This document shows positions 18,580 through 27,603 of a stretch of 64,000 nucleotides of DNA, one piece after another; the stretch's first letter is position 1, and every line of letters begins with the position of its first letter. The position numbers were made by a program, and so were the translations under genes. The notes under the pieces were generated by a model. It worked only from the letters and a program-made list of their open reading frames with translations, had not been told where the DNA came from and ran no database searches. Source of the stretch: an uncultured bacterium (GTDB lineage Bacteria > Calescibacteriota > Calescibacteriia > Calescibacteriales > Calescibacteriaceae); contig CALHPK010000006.1 of NCBI GenBank assembly GCA_938036315.1, positions 1-64,000 on the forward strand, in the 5' to 3' direction.

Positions 18580-18650
18580 GAAGTAGAAAATATGAACAAA
18601 AAATGTTTTGAAAAGTACCTTGTGTACTAATTAATATATGATAGTGGGCT

Positions 18651-19766
18651 ATGCTTCCTGTTAGTGAACCGTACATAACTCAAAGAGAAGTAGATTATGT
18701 AGTTGAGGTTGTGAGATCTGGATGGATTTCATCGGAGGGGAAGTTTATTCGTGAGTTTGAAGAGAGATTTAGCGCATTCCATAACAGAAAATTTGGGGTA
18801 TTAGTAAACAGTGGTACTAGTGCTTTGATATTAGCTTTGCGTGCTTTAGATCTGCCAGCTGGTAGTGAAGTTATTCTCCCTTCTTTCACAATAATCTCGT
18901 GTGCTTTATCGTGTGTGTACAATGGTCTTGTTCCTGTCTTTGTAGATTCGGAAGAAGATACCTGGAATATGGACATTTCACAGGTAGAAAGACAAATAAC
19001 CGATAAAACAAAAGCCATCATCGTAGTACATACCTATGGGCATCCTGTCGATATGGATAAGATATATGAAATTGCTCAAAAATACAGTATTTATGTAATA
19101 GAGGATTTTGCTGAGGCGATAGGATCTGAGTACAAGGGTAGAAGGTGTGGAAGTTTTGGAATTATAAGTTGCTCCAGCTTTTATGCCAACAAAGTTATAA
19201 CAATGGGAGAAGGTGGAATATGCCTGACTGATGATAAGCGAATTGCGGAGAAGTTGATGTCATTACGTAATCTTGCTTTTGTTCCAGAAAAAAGATTTAT
19301 CCACTATGAATTGGGGTTCAATTTCAGAATAACTAATGTTCAAGCAGCTATAGGACTTGCTCAGTTTGAAAGAATAAGCGAGCATATAAATAAAAAGATT
19401 TGGATTGGGAAAACTTATACAAAGTTACTCAAACCCCTTGAGGATGCCGGATTGATTAAACTTCAGGCTGAGAAGGAGTGGGCGAAAAGTACGTTTTGGA
19501 TGTATGGTATTTTGCTTAACAGTGAATTGGGTTTAGATGCAGAGCAGGTTATGAAAGCCTTGAGTGAAAGAGGAATACAAACTCGACCTTTCTTTTACCC
19601 ATTGCATCTTCAGCCAGCTTTCCGCAAATTTTCCTGGTATAAAGTAGTGTCTTTACCAATTTCGGAAAAATTGTATAAATATGGTTTCTATTTACCATCG
19701 GGACTGACTCTGGATGAGGAAAAGATAAATTTTGTTGTTGAAAAGCTTAAGGAGGTTCTGAAATGA
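18651..19766 (+). CDS. DegT/DnrJ/EryC1/StrS-family PLP aminotransferase
   Basis: A 371-residue sugar aminotransferase, probably acting on a nucleotide keto-sugar (perosamine-synthetase-like). It has SGTSALILALRALDL (PLP phosphate site), VILPSFTIIS, HTYGHPVDM, EDFAEAIGSEYKG with the ring-stacking Asp, and the Schiff-base Lys181 in FYANKVITMGEGG. Length is typical. TATGAT lies eight bases before the ATG, consistent with a leaderless mRNA, although the cupin gene ends 71 bases earlier. The next gene overlaps by four bases (ATGA). The set indicates synthesis of an amino sugar for surface polysaccharide. Confidence 0.92.
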   Translation: MLPVSEPYITQREVDYVVEVVRSGWISSEGKFIREFEERFSAFHNRKFGVLVNSGTSALILALRALDLPAGSEVILPSFTIISCALSCVYNGLVPVFVDSEEDTWNMDISQVERQITDKTKAIIVVHTYGHPVDMDKIYEIAQKYSIYVIEDFAEAIGSEYKGRRCGSFGIISCSSFYANKVITMGEGGICLTDDKRIAEKLMSLRNLAFVPEKRFIHYELGFNFRITNVQAAIGLAQFERISEHINKKIWIGKTYTKLLKPLEDAGLIKLQAEKEWAKSTFWMYGILLNSELGLDAEQVMKALSERGIQTRPFFYPLHLQPAFRKFSWYKVVSLPISEKLYKYGFYLPSGLTLDEEKINFVVEKLKEVLK

Positions 19767-20518
19767 TATTTGGAGAAGATTATTCACGTATATATGATTT
19801 AATCTATAGTGATAAGGACTATAAGAAAGAATGTGATTTCATAGAGGAAATTTTTAGTAAGCACGGCGTGAAGCCTAAAAGTATACTTGATGTCGGCTGT
19901 GGCACAGGAAATCATGCTATTATCTTAGCTACAAGAGGTTATGAAGTTATCGGAGTGGATAGATCCGTTCATATGATTAATGTTGCAAAAGCTAAGGCTG
20001 ATAGACTTGGAGTTAAGGCAAAGTTTATTTGTGGTAATTTGCAGGATATAAAATTTGAAAAAAAATTTGACTCAGTTATTTCAATGTTTGCCGTTATGAG
20101 TTATCAGCTGACAAACCAAGATGTCTCTTCGTTCTGCAGATTTGTGAAGGAAAACCTGATTGAAAATGGAATATTTATCTCCGATTTTTGGTATGGCCCA
20201 GCTGTTCTTCTGGAAAAGCCACAAAATAGGATCAAAAGAATTTGTTATGATGCAGGAGAAATTATAAGAATTTCTGAATCTTCTCTTGATATAGAGAATC
20301 AGACAGTTGCTGTTAATATAACGATTTTGGAAATATCGCAGAATAGAATAGCTAATCTATTTTCCGAAAGGCACATTGTTAGATATTTTTTCCCGCAGGA
20401 GATAAGATATTTTTTGGAAACAGCCAGATTCAGCAGAATTTACCTTTATCCATTCTTAGATACTAATAGAAATATTTCAGAGAAAGATTGGAATGTTACT
20501 GTAGTGGCAATATCATGA
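19763..20518 (+). CDS. Class I SAM-dependent methyltransferase
   Basis: A 251-residue methyltransferase. Motif I is ILDVGCGTGNHAIILATRGY (about 40-59), motif II VIGVDRSVHMI, and then the acidic FDSVISMFAVMSYQ. This type methylates small molecules or sugars. It is coupled to the aminotransferase by an ATGA overlap and overlaps the next gene by four bases, so it probably modifies the same amino sugar or its nucleotide-linked form. The exact acceptor cannot be read from sequence. Confidence 0.87.
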   Translation: MIFGEDYSRIYDLIYSDKDYKKECDFIEEIFSKHGVKPKSILDVGCGTGNHAIILATRGYEVIGVDRSVHMINVAKAKADRLGVKAKFICGNLQDIKFEKKFDSVISMFAVMSYQLTNQDVSSFCRFVKENLIENGIFISDFWYGPAVLLEKPQNRIKRICYDAGEIIRISESSLDIENQTVAVNITILEISQNRIANLFSERHIVRYFFPQEIRYFLETARFSRIYLYPFLDTNRNISEKDWNVTVVAIS

Positions 20519-21621
20519 AATTTTTGCATGTACTATTGAGAAAATTTGGAACCTTTTCGGCAAGAACTCCTACATATTACGTTGTAAATTTTTTGCATAA
20601 TAGAGGACATCAAAATTTAATATTGAATCAAGATTACATGGTAGAAAGTGATAAGAAAATGTTCTCATATATAGGGAAAGTTGGAAGGAATATCTATGAA
20701 AACATTTTTGTCACTACCAAAGCTTTGGCATCTCTCGATTACGATGTGGTGATAATTTACGATACGTATGAAGCAGTGTGTTCATTACCATTTTCTTTGT
20801 TTAAGTTCCTAATCTCATCAATAAAGAAAAAGTCAAGGAAGATGAAGATTATGCTATATTACAATCTTGAATTATTTGTTCTTGATTATAAGTCATATTT
20901 AAAAAGTAGAATTGGATGGCTGCTGGAGCAGTTATTTATTCTTGGATGTGATGCCTTTGTATCTTTAAGCCCATTGAGGCTTTCTATTGCTCAGAAAATT
21001 TTTAATATCCCATGTCATAAATTTATTGTGCCTAACAGTCCAGACTTTGAAGGGGAAAATGTAAGGATGGTTCCGAATAAACCTTTGAAATTACTCTATA
21101 CAGGAGGAGTGGAGGAGTATGTATTCAGTGGGATTGAGAAGCTCCGGAAAAATCAAAAGTTTAAATTTATTATCCATGGAGCATCAAAGTATGGTATAGA
21201 TGCTTTTTTAATGAATAAATTAAAAGATAAAGATTATGTTGAGCTTCACACTGGGGTTATAGCTGAATATGAAAAATTCAAAAGATATGTGGCTGAGTAC
21301 GATGCAGGATTTATTTGGTATAATGCCGAGAGATTAAATGATAGGTTCGCAGGCTGGTCATCTGGTAAATATTTCAGATATCTTTCTATGGGTAAGCCGG
21401 TTATTGTGAGGAATCTACCTGAGCTTACTGAGACAACAATAAACAATGGATTTGGAGTTGTGATAGATGAATTTGAACAGATTCCAGAAGCGGTCGATAG
21501 GATAAACGATAATTATTCATTATTTGTCAGTAATATTTTAAAAAATTATCATAAATTTGCATTCTCACCAAATTTCAGCAAGGTTTATAACTTTGTTCTT
21601 TCTAAAATACAAAGTAGCTAA
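20515..21621 (+). CDS. Glycosyltransferase (GT4-like)
   Basis: A 368-residue protein with a GT-B layout. The C-terminal half has LLYTGGVEEY, KFIIHGAS, and the donor-site segment WSSGKYFRYLSMGKPVIV, similar to GT4 enzymes. The N-terminal half is more divergent. The ATG at 20515 overlaps the previous stop (ATGA); an upstream ATG at 20488 would overlap far more and is not needed. As last gene of the cupin-aminotransferase-methyltransferase run, it may transfer the modified sugar to a growing glycan. The family is assigned by pattern and its donor is unknown. Confidence 0.75.
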   Translation: MKFLHVLLRKFGTFSARTPTYYVVNFLHNRGHQNLILNQDYMVESDKKMFSYIGKVGRNIYENIFVTTKALASLDYDVVIIYDTYEAVCSLPFSLFKFLISSIKKKSRKMKIMLYYNLELFVLDYKSYLKSRIGWLLEQLFILGCDAFVSLSPLRLSIAQKIFNIPCHKFIVPNSPDFEGENVRMVPNKPLKLLYTGGVEEYVFSGIEKLRKNQKFKFIIHGASKYGIDAFLMNKLKDKDYVELHTGVIAEYEKFKRYVAEYDAGFIWYNAERLNDRFAGWSSGKYFRYLSMGKPVIVRNLPELTETTINNGFGVVIDEFEQIPEAVDRINDNYSLFVSNILKNYHKFAFSPNFSKVYNFVLSKIQSS

Positions 21622-21677
21622 AAAAGGTTGCCTAAATCAGTCTCGCATAAATTTATTTTTCATTCTATCTGTAAAGT

Positions 21678-22439
21678 TTATTTCTCATTTTGTAAGATAA
21701 ATATATTCAGAAGTGAGATGCTGTGGAGTTGAAAAAAATTTATCAGATTATGTATTACTTTCATTTTATCTGGGAATAATGTTATAAGTTGCCAGATTAT
21801 TGGGAAGGTTGGAGTGATAGATTTTATTTTTATTATCTTGAATTTATTTTTCACAAGTATATCTTTGATTTCCCCAAAGCTCCTTTCTCCAAGATGAAAG
21901 ATATCTTTATCAGTTCTTGAAAGTTTACCTAAAAGAAGGAATTTGATTCTCGATGATAAGTTGGCAATATTTGGAAAACTCATAATCAATATTCCATTAT
22001 TTTTTAATACTCTCTTTATCTCGCTTAGAGCTTTGTACTGCTGATCGTAGGGAAGGTGTTCCAATACGTCAAGAAGTAGAACAAGGTCAAACGAGTTGTC
22101 ATCGTAAGGAAGAGATATTATATTACCTCTTTTGACAAATTCACTTTCATAATTCAAATCTATACCTTCTATATTATAGCCTTTCATCTTTAGTTCTTCG
22201 ACGAGAACGCCTTCACCACAGCCAGCATCAAGTATTTTTGATGCACGAAAATTGGATAAAATGTCAAATATGAATTTTATTTTCTTCTCATATATCAAAA
22301 AGTACCAATCACGTCCGATCTTCTCTTTCTTGCTTGATCTGAGTTTTTCGAACCAGTATCTGTGAATTTGTTTATCTTTGTAGAGCCAGCCTCTATAATA
22401 TGTCTTATCTGTTTTTGCTTTTTCGTCCAAAGAGTTCAT
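21678..22439 (-). CDS. Class I SAM-dependent methyltransferase (UbiE/COQ5-like fold)
   Basis: A 253-residue methyltransferase with motif I ILDAGCGEGVLVEELKMKGY (about 65-84), IEGIDLN, and the post-motif LPYDDNSFDLVLLLDVLEHLP typical of the methyltransf_11 group. The N-terminal 60 residues are basic and aromatic (YYRGWLYKDKQIHRYWFEKL). It lies convergent to the glycosyltransferase and near the sugar genes, so glycan or lipid-carrier methylation is plausible but not shown. TATTAA five bases before the ATG is a weak -10 candidate. Confidence 0.85.
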   Translation of the reverse strand: MNSLDEKAKTDKTYYRGWLYKDKQIHRYWFEKLRSSKKEKIGRDWYFLIYEKKIKFIFDILSNFRASKILDAGCGEGVLVEELKMKGYNIEGIDLNYESEFVKRGNIISLPYDDNSFDLVLLLDVLEHLPYDQQYKALSEIKRVLKNNGILIMSFPNIANLSSRIKFLLLGKLSRTDKDIFHLGERSFGEIKDILVKNKFKIIKIKSITPTFPIIWQLITLFPDKMKVIHNLINFFQLHSISLLNIFILQNEK

Positions 22440-22514
22440 TATTTTTAATATTTAATATTTTAAGATTAACACCAATTTACAATGTAATTTGATAATAATA
22501 GAAAATATTGCAAA

Positions 22515-22970
22515 ATGAAGAAATTTGATATAGTTTCAAAGGAAATTAAAATAGGATTTATATGCACTGGAAACTCAGCTAGGAGTCAGATTGCAGAAGG
22601 TTATGCTAAGCATTTTGCAAGGTTTACGAACATAAAAGTAGAGGTATTCTCTGCGGGATCAAATCCTGCTGGGTATGTTCATCCCTTAGCGGTGAAAGTT
22701 ATGCAAGAGGATTTTATAGATATATCTAAGCAATGGTCAAAGTCGCTCGAGGATATCCCGTATAATGAATTAGACATTGTTATAACTTTGTGCGGAGATG
22801 CTGCTGAAAGTTGCCCGCATGTCCCCTCTGCATATACTGAACATTGGGATATTCCAGATCCAGCTAAAATTTCAGGTTCAGAGGATGAAAGAATAGCTTT
22901 CTTTAGAAAGGTAAGGGATGAGATAAAAAAGAAGGTGCAAGAGCTTTTTGCTAGTCTTTCGGGTTCTTAG
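22515..22970 (+). CDS. arsC: Arsenate reductase, thioredoxin-coupled ArsC (low-MW phosphatase fold)
   Basis: A 151-residue protein with the P-loop CTGNSARS (Cys17 to Arg23). The later cysteines Cys93 and Cys100 (LCGDAAESCP) are spaced like Cys82 and Cys89 of Staphylococcus ArsC, which relay the disulfide to thioredoxin. WDIPDP is the aspartate-containing general-acid loop. All catalytic residues are present. No arsR, arsB or acr3 gene is adjacent, so it may be constitutive or serve as a phosphatase. Its end overlaps the convergent HD gene by 20 bases. Confidence 0.93.
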   Translation: MKKFDIVSKEIKIGFICTGNSARSQIAEGYAKHFARFTNIKVEVFSAGSNPAGYVHPLAVKVMQEDFIDISKQWSKSLEDIPYNELDIVITLCGDAAESCPHVPSAYTEHWDIPDPAKISGSEDERIAFFRKVRDEIKKKVQELFASLSGS

Positions 22971-24309
22971 ACCTCAAGTGAATAGTTTCTGAATATTGTT
23001 TTATGCTCTCTGGACTGTATTCTATCCTTAAGTGGTAAAAATCAGTCAAAGCTTTCTTTACTGCATCTTTTATTTTCATCAACTGCTGTATAGTGCAGGG
23101 TGCGTTATTGAATTGTCCCTGTCCCAATCTTTTTTGAACCACTACATCTACTCTTTCGCTTATGTTTTCAACTGTGTATTCCTCTAAAGATCTTACCGCC
23201 GCTTCGCAAGAATCGCATATCATCATTATGACAGTTTCTATACTTCGGGGAGTAGGACCTGGATAGCTTGCATCAAATTTCATATCAAGTAGCTGAGCAG
23301 CCTTTACAAAATATTCAGGATATAGTGTCCCATGATGCTCAAGTATGAAATCGATGATTCTTCTTGGGAGGGAGTATGACTTTGCAAGTTTTACTCCATC
23401 TTCGACATGCTTTATTATAATTTTTGAACTCAAAGGTGGATTTATCTTCAGATGCTTGGCTATATTCCCTATATTTTCAAAAAAATACTCAGGGCGTAGC
23501 ATTTTACCTATATCGTGATATAGTGCTGCGCATCTTACAAGTTCTGCATTTGCCCCCACTTCTTTGGCAGCAACATAAGCTATATCAGCCACAACTAAGG
23601 AATGATGAAATGTTCCTGGAGCCTTTTTCCTAAGCTGAACTAAGAGAGGGTGCTCAAGATCTTGCAGATCAAAAAGATAAAACGGAGTTAGAACTCCTAA
23701 AAATCTCTCGTATAGGTAAATTATAGAAAGCGAAATCATAGGTGATAAAAGCGAAGATAAAACAAAGTAAAAAGATGGTGTGGGGTCCAGATTAATTACG
23801 AATAAGAATGTGGCCCCAGAAATTCCATATATTGCCCCAAGTTTAAACATCCCCATCCTTCTTCTCACATAGCTTAGACCCCATATAAGTAAAAGAGAAG
23901 AGAAAAACCACGCAAAGCTCAAACTCAGAAATTTCTTATCTACCTGAGGAAATAAAAATAATCCGAAGAAAACTCCTATAGCAGAAAAGTATACCGTGAA
24001 TTCTCTCCCAACAAGAAAAAAGAGAGTGGATGGGAACACGAAGAAAGGAAAGATAAAGGCTGATTTACTACCATCACTGAATGGTTCGATCTTCAAGAAA
24101 AGATATAAGCTACTGAACAAAATTGAAAGATATATGCATATTATTAATATCTTTTGAAATTCTTCTTTGTGAAAGAGTAAAATAAGAGACAAAAATAAAG
24201 CCAAGGCAGCAAAGATGAAGTCAAACTTGCTCAGTAGCCCAAAGATTACAGATACTACCAAAAAAGCTATGTATTTGAAAGTAACATCGGGTTTTTTCAT
24301 CAGTCCCAT
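22951..24309 (-). CDS. 7TM-HD (HDIG) phosphodiesterase, PgpH-like, short form
   Basis: A 452-residue membrane protein. Residues 10-195 contain about six to seven hydrophobic segments. A cytoplasmic HD domain follows: TFHHSLVVADIAYVAAKEVG (His235-236), LYHDIGKM (HDIG at 265-268), IKHVEDGVKLAKSY, and EHHGTLYPEYF. PgpH-type proteins hydrolyse cyclic di-AMP. This one lacks the large periplasmic 7TMR-HDED domain of PgpH, so it is a short variant. The substrate is inferred from family only. The gene may start at this ATG or three codons later (MKKPDV). Confidence 0.87.
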   Translation of the reverse strand: MGLMKKPDVTFKYIAFLVVSVIFGLLSKFDFIFAALALFLSLILLFHKEEFQKILIICIYLSILFSSLYLFLKIEPFSDGSKSAFIFPFFVFPSTLFFLVGREFTVYFSAIGVFFGLFLFPQVDKKFLSLSFAWFFSSLLLIWGLSYVRRRMGMFKLGAIYGISGATFLFVINLDPTPSFYFVLSSLLSPMISLSIIYLYERFLGVLTPFYLFDLQDLEHPLLVQLRKKAPGTFHHSLVVADIAYVAAKEVGANAELVRCAALYHDIGKMLRPEYFFENIGNIAKHLKINPPLSSKIIIKHVEDGVKLAKSYSLPRRIIDFILEHHGTLYPEYFVKAAQLLDMKFDASYPGPTPRSIETVIMMICDSCEAAVRSLEEYTVENISERVDVVVQKRLGQGQFNNAPCTIQQLMKIKDAVKKALTDFYHLRIEYSPESIKQYSETIHLRSKNPKD

Positions 24310-24530
24310 CAGCTTATGTAAAATTTATTTTTAATTCTTTCCGTTCTGAATTTCTGAAAAACAGATTTGGAATTTCGGCATAATGAATTCTCTATGCTAT
24401 AGATTATAACTTCTTTCACTTTTATAGATGATGTTTAAAACCAATAGATAACACCGCGGTTCTGATATAGAAATCAACATTAAAATTGCTTCTGTGATAG
24501 ATCTTTTATGCATGTAATATCTGAAATTTT

Positions 24531-25472
24531 TTATCTTATGTAATATCTGAGAGTTTTGTCTTGTCCCATTCTTTCTATTTTTATTTCAAAGTAAGTTTCA
24601 TTTTGTATATCTGACATAATTTTCATTAGTGATTGGGGATTTGAAAGCTGAATGCCGTTTATACTCTTTATAACATCGCCATCTTGAATGCCTATTACTC
24701 TATAGAAGCTTCCTGGGGATATGTTAACGAGTCTGAAGCCTTGTATCTGCCCGTCTTTTATGTACGGAATAGCCCTTGCAGAAACAAGTAAATTTGTCAT
24801 ATCTTGAAGATTTGCTTGAACATATTCCCTTCTAACTTCGTATGTATTTTCTCCAACTTGCTTGAGATCAGCTTCGGGGGATGTTCTCGGACCAAACTGT
24901 CCAAAGAAGGGTTCTGGTGACGGTTGAGGAGGGGGGGAAAATTGTGATACCTGCGGTGATACCCGTGCTTCTGAGAATCTCTTCTCATCTTCCTGAAATA
25001 GAAAGAGAATTTCTATAGTATTGCCTCGTAGAATTTCTATCCTGTCACTTTTTATGGCTGATATAATAGCTCCCGGCTCTATTTCCTCTTTAATCCTTTT
25101 TACTATAACTTTATTATCAGATTTTGAGGCGATGAGAGCATACCTTGAATTCTCTCCCACTATAGTTCCAACAAGTCTATATGTCGATGATAACGGAGAT
25201 AGTACCTCTTGTCTAATCTCCGGCTGTACCGCTACCTCCTGGGCTTTCTTCTCTGCTCCTAAGATTCCCCTTTCCCACAGGAATGAGAAATCATCAGTGT
25301 TAAACTGCCTTCTTTGCCACTCTGGTTTTTTAGGATTTACCTCTACATTTGCTGTGTCAAACCCTGATAGCTTTTCCGCAAATGATTGATTAATAATTTT
25401 CATAGCTGTGTGCGATACAGAAAGCCCAAATATAAATATTGAAAATAAGTTTAGAGCATTTTTTACCAGCAT
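24531..25472 (-). CDS. gspC: Type II secretion GspC-like PDZ protein
   Basis: A 313-residue inner-membrane protein. It has one N-terminal transmembrane helix (about 5-24, NLFSIFIFGLSVSHTAMKII) and a homology region around 93-155 (TYRLVGTIVGENSRYALI...KRIKEEIEPGAIISAIK). A proline-rich linker follows, then a C-terminal PDZ-like domain (GFRLVNISPGSFYRVIGIQDGDVIKSINGI). This is the GspC layout, which links the outer-membrane secretin GspD to the inner-membrane platform. No other gsp gene is adjacent in the window. The 220-base gap before the HD gene shows no feature I can identify. Confidence 0.82.
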   Translation of the reverse strand: MLVKNALNLFSIFIFGLSVSHTAMKIINQSFAEKLSGFDTANVEVNPKKPEWQRRQFNTDDFSFLWERGILGAEKKAQEVAVQPEIRQEVLSPLSSTYRLVGTIVGENSRYALIASKSDNKVIVKRIKEEIEPGAIISAIKSDRIEILRGNTIEILFLFQEDEKRFSEARVSPQVSQFSPPPQPSPEPFFGQFGPRTSPEADLKQVGENTYEVRREYVQANLQDMTNLLVSARAIPYIKDGQIQGFRLVNISPGSFYRVIGIQDGDVIKSINGIQLSNPQSLMKIMSDIQNETYFEIKIERMGQDKTLRYYIR

Positions 25473-25547
25473 ACTTATTGTTCTTTAAAGGCTATCCAAA
25501 TAAATTTTAATTATTATATATTTCGATTATTGGATATTTAGATTCAC

Positions 25548-25575
25548 TTGAAAGAGTTGAGTAAGTTTGTAAAAT
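25548..25575 (+). promoter_or_regulatory. Promoter of thrS-infC
   Basis: TTGAAA at 25548-25553 and TAAAAT at 25570-25575 are spaced by 16 bases. The transcript would start near 25582, leaving a leader of about six bases before ATG 25588. No T-box or other attenuator fits in that space. Confidence 0.55.
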
Positions 25576-25587
25576 TGATGGAACAGT

Positions 25588-25650
25588 ATGGGGGAGAGAG
25601 ATAGAATAATGGGAGAGAAAGACAGAGTAATGGGAGAGAAAGACAGAATA
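25588..25650 (+). repeat. Three tandem 21-bp repeats at the thrS start
   Basis: Units at 25588-25608, 25609-25629 and 25630-25650 each begin ATG-GG(A/G)-GAG and encode a MGExDRx heptad. Units two and three differ by a single base. Three in-frame start codons result. Confidence 0.9.
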
Positions 25651-27603
25651 GATGTGCTTGAGTTTTTAAAAAAGACTAATAACAAAGAAGTTCTGGAAGG
25701 AGTAGTTGGTATAAAGGTAAAAAGTAAGATTTTTGATTTACACACTCCGATTCCAATTGAATTTACAGAGAAAGTTGATCCGACCAGTTTTGAAATAATA
25801 TATATAAACTCCCCCGATGGGTTAGATATGATGCGTCATTCGTGTGCCCATGCTCTTGCTCAGGCGGTAAAAAGACTTTTCCCAGAAGTTAAGCTCTATG
25901 TTGGACCAACTACTGAAATTGGATTTTTTTATGATTTCTATAAACCCGGAGGTTTTACAGAAGAGGATTTGAGAAGAATCAAAGATGAAATGGTGAAGAT
26001 AAAAGCGGAGAGATTGAAAATAAGAAGGTTTGAGATGAACAAAGAAGATGCGATTAAGTATTATGCGGAAAGGGGGGAAGATCTGAAAGTCGAAATTCTG
26101 AAGGGAATAAGTGATGAAAGAGTGTCATTCTATGAACAAGGGGAGTTTGTTGATTTATGTAGAGGACCTCATGTTGCTGACACTGGTATGCTAGGAGCCT
26201 TTGAGCTTATAGGAACTTCGGCAGTTCACTTCAAAGATGAAAAATTTCCATCCTTGACCAGAATCTATGGCGTTGCTTTTCATAGCGATGAAGATCTGAG
26301 AAATTACTTCAGAGTTCAAGAGGAGCTCAAGAAAAGGGATCACAGAAAACTCGGAAGAGAACTTGAACTTTTCCTTATAGACGATGATAATATAGGGGCA
26401 GGACTTGTAATTTGGCTACCAAAAGGTGCAATAGTAAGAAGATTAATTGAGGATTTTTGGATTGAACTGCATCAGAAAAGAGGATATCAGCTTGTATACA
26501 CTCCTCATATTGCCAAGGTAAACCTTTGGGAAACTTCAGGGCATCTACAGCTTTACAGAAAGTTTATGTTCCCGTCTATGGAATGGAAGGATGAAGGGGA
26601 AGGTAAGAAAATCTTATCCGATGATTTTGAGAAAGAGATGGGGCACTATGAGAAGGTTCGTTACCAGCTAAAGCCTATGAATTGTCCGTTCCATATTGTT
26701 ATTTTCAAATCTAAGACGCGGTCATACAGAGAATTGCCACTGAGATTCTGTGAATTTGGAACTGTTTATAGATATGAGAAAGCAGGAGTTCTCCACGGGC
26801 TTCTGAGGGTTAGAGGTTTTACTCAAGATGATGCTCACATATTCTTGAGACCAGATCAGATTGAAGATGAAGTGTCTGATGTTCTCGATCTTGTAAAAAA
26901 GGTGATTTCTGTTTTTGGTTTTAGCGAATATTATGTTTATTTATCCACGCGTCCAGATGAGAAGGCGGGAACAGATGAAGAGTGGAACTATGCTGAAGAA
27001 TCCCTGAGAAAAGCTCTTGAAAGGAACAAGATAAAGTATGAGATTGATCCGGGGGAGGGGGTTTTTTATGGTCCCAAGATAGATATTAAAGTTAAGGACA
27101 TTTTGGGTAGGGTATGGCAGTGTTCTACGATTCAACTTGATTTCAACCTGCCACGTAAATTTTCTGCATTCTACATAGATAAAGATAATAGGCAGAAACA
27201 AGTTTACATAATTCACAGGGCAATATTTGGTTCAATTGAGAGATTTTTAGGTATTTTGATTGAGCATACAGGTGGAAACTTTCCTACTTGGCTTGCACCA
27301 GTTCAGGTTGCTGTTTTGAGTGTGCAGGACAAATCAAATGATTATGCGGAGTTTGTATATAGTGTTATGAAAGAGCTTGGTCTCAGAGTTGAGATTGATC
27401 TGAATACGGGTGAGAGGCTGTCAAAAAGAATAAGGGAATTTGAGGTTCAGAAAGTTCCTCTTATGGTTGTTCTTGGGGAGCGGGAGAAGGAGGAAAAAAC
27501 AGTAACTATTAGGGAAAAAATGAAGAAAGAGATCAAAACATTAAAAATAGAAGAAGGAATAAAATATATTTTGGATATATGCAAAAGAGATTCTGGAGAG
27601 TAG
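25588..27603 (+). CDS. thrS: Threonyl-tRNA synthetase
   Basis: A 671-residue class II synthetase that charges and proofreads tRNA-Thr. The editing-domain zinc-like motif HSCAH is at 84-88 and the DLCRGPHV segment follows. The catalytic core includes MNCPFHIVIFKS (zinc-binding Cys), the motif 2 region RYEKAGVLHGLLRVRGFTQDDAH, and motif 3 RAIFGSIERFLGILIEH. The anticodon domain ends VPLMVVLGEREKEEKTVTIR. The first 21 residues are three near-identical heptads, MGE(R/K)DR(I/V), each starting with Met; the true start could be any of the three. infC overlaps the end by 25 bases. Confidence 0.96.
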   Translation: MGERDRIMGEKDRVMGEKDRIDVLEFLKKTNNKEVLEGVVGIKVKSKIFDLHTPIPIEFTEKVDPTSFEIIYINSPDGLDMMRHSCAHALAQAVKRLFPEVKLYVGPTTEIGFFYDFYKPGGFTEEDLRRIKDEMVKIKAERLKIRRFEMNKEDAIKYYAERGEDLKVEILKGISDERVSFYEQGEFVDLCRGPHVADTGMLGAFELIGTSAVHFKDEKFPSLTRIYGVAFHSDEDLRNYFRVQEELKKRDHRKLGRELELFLIDDDNIGAGLVIWLPKGAIVRRLIEDFWIELHQKRGYQLVYTPHIAKVNLWETSGHLQLYRKFMFPSMEWKDEGEGKKILSDDFEKEMGHYEKVRYQLKPMNCPFHIVIFKSKTRSYRELPLRFCEFGTVYRYEKAGVLHGLLRVRGFTQDDAHIFLRPDQIEDEVSDVLDLVKKVISVFGFSEYYVYLSTRPDEKAGTDEEWNYAEESLRKALERNKIKYEIDPGEGVFYGPKIDIKVKDILGRVWQCSTIQLDFNLPRKFSAFYIDKDNRQKQVYIIHRAIFGSIERFLGILIEHTGGNFPTWLAPVQVAVLSVQDKSNDYAEFVYSVMKELGLRVEIDLNTGERLSKRIREFEVQKVPLMVVLGEREKEEKTVTIREKMKKEIKTLKIEEGIKYILDICKRDSGE

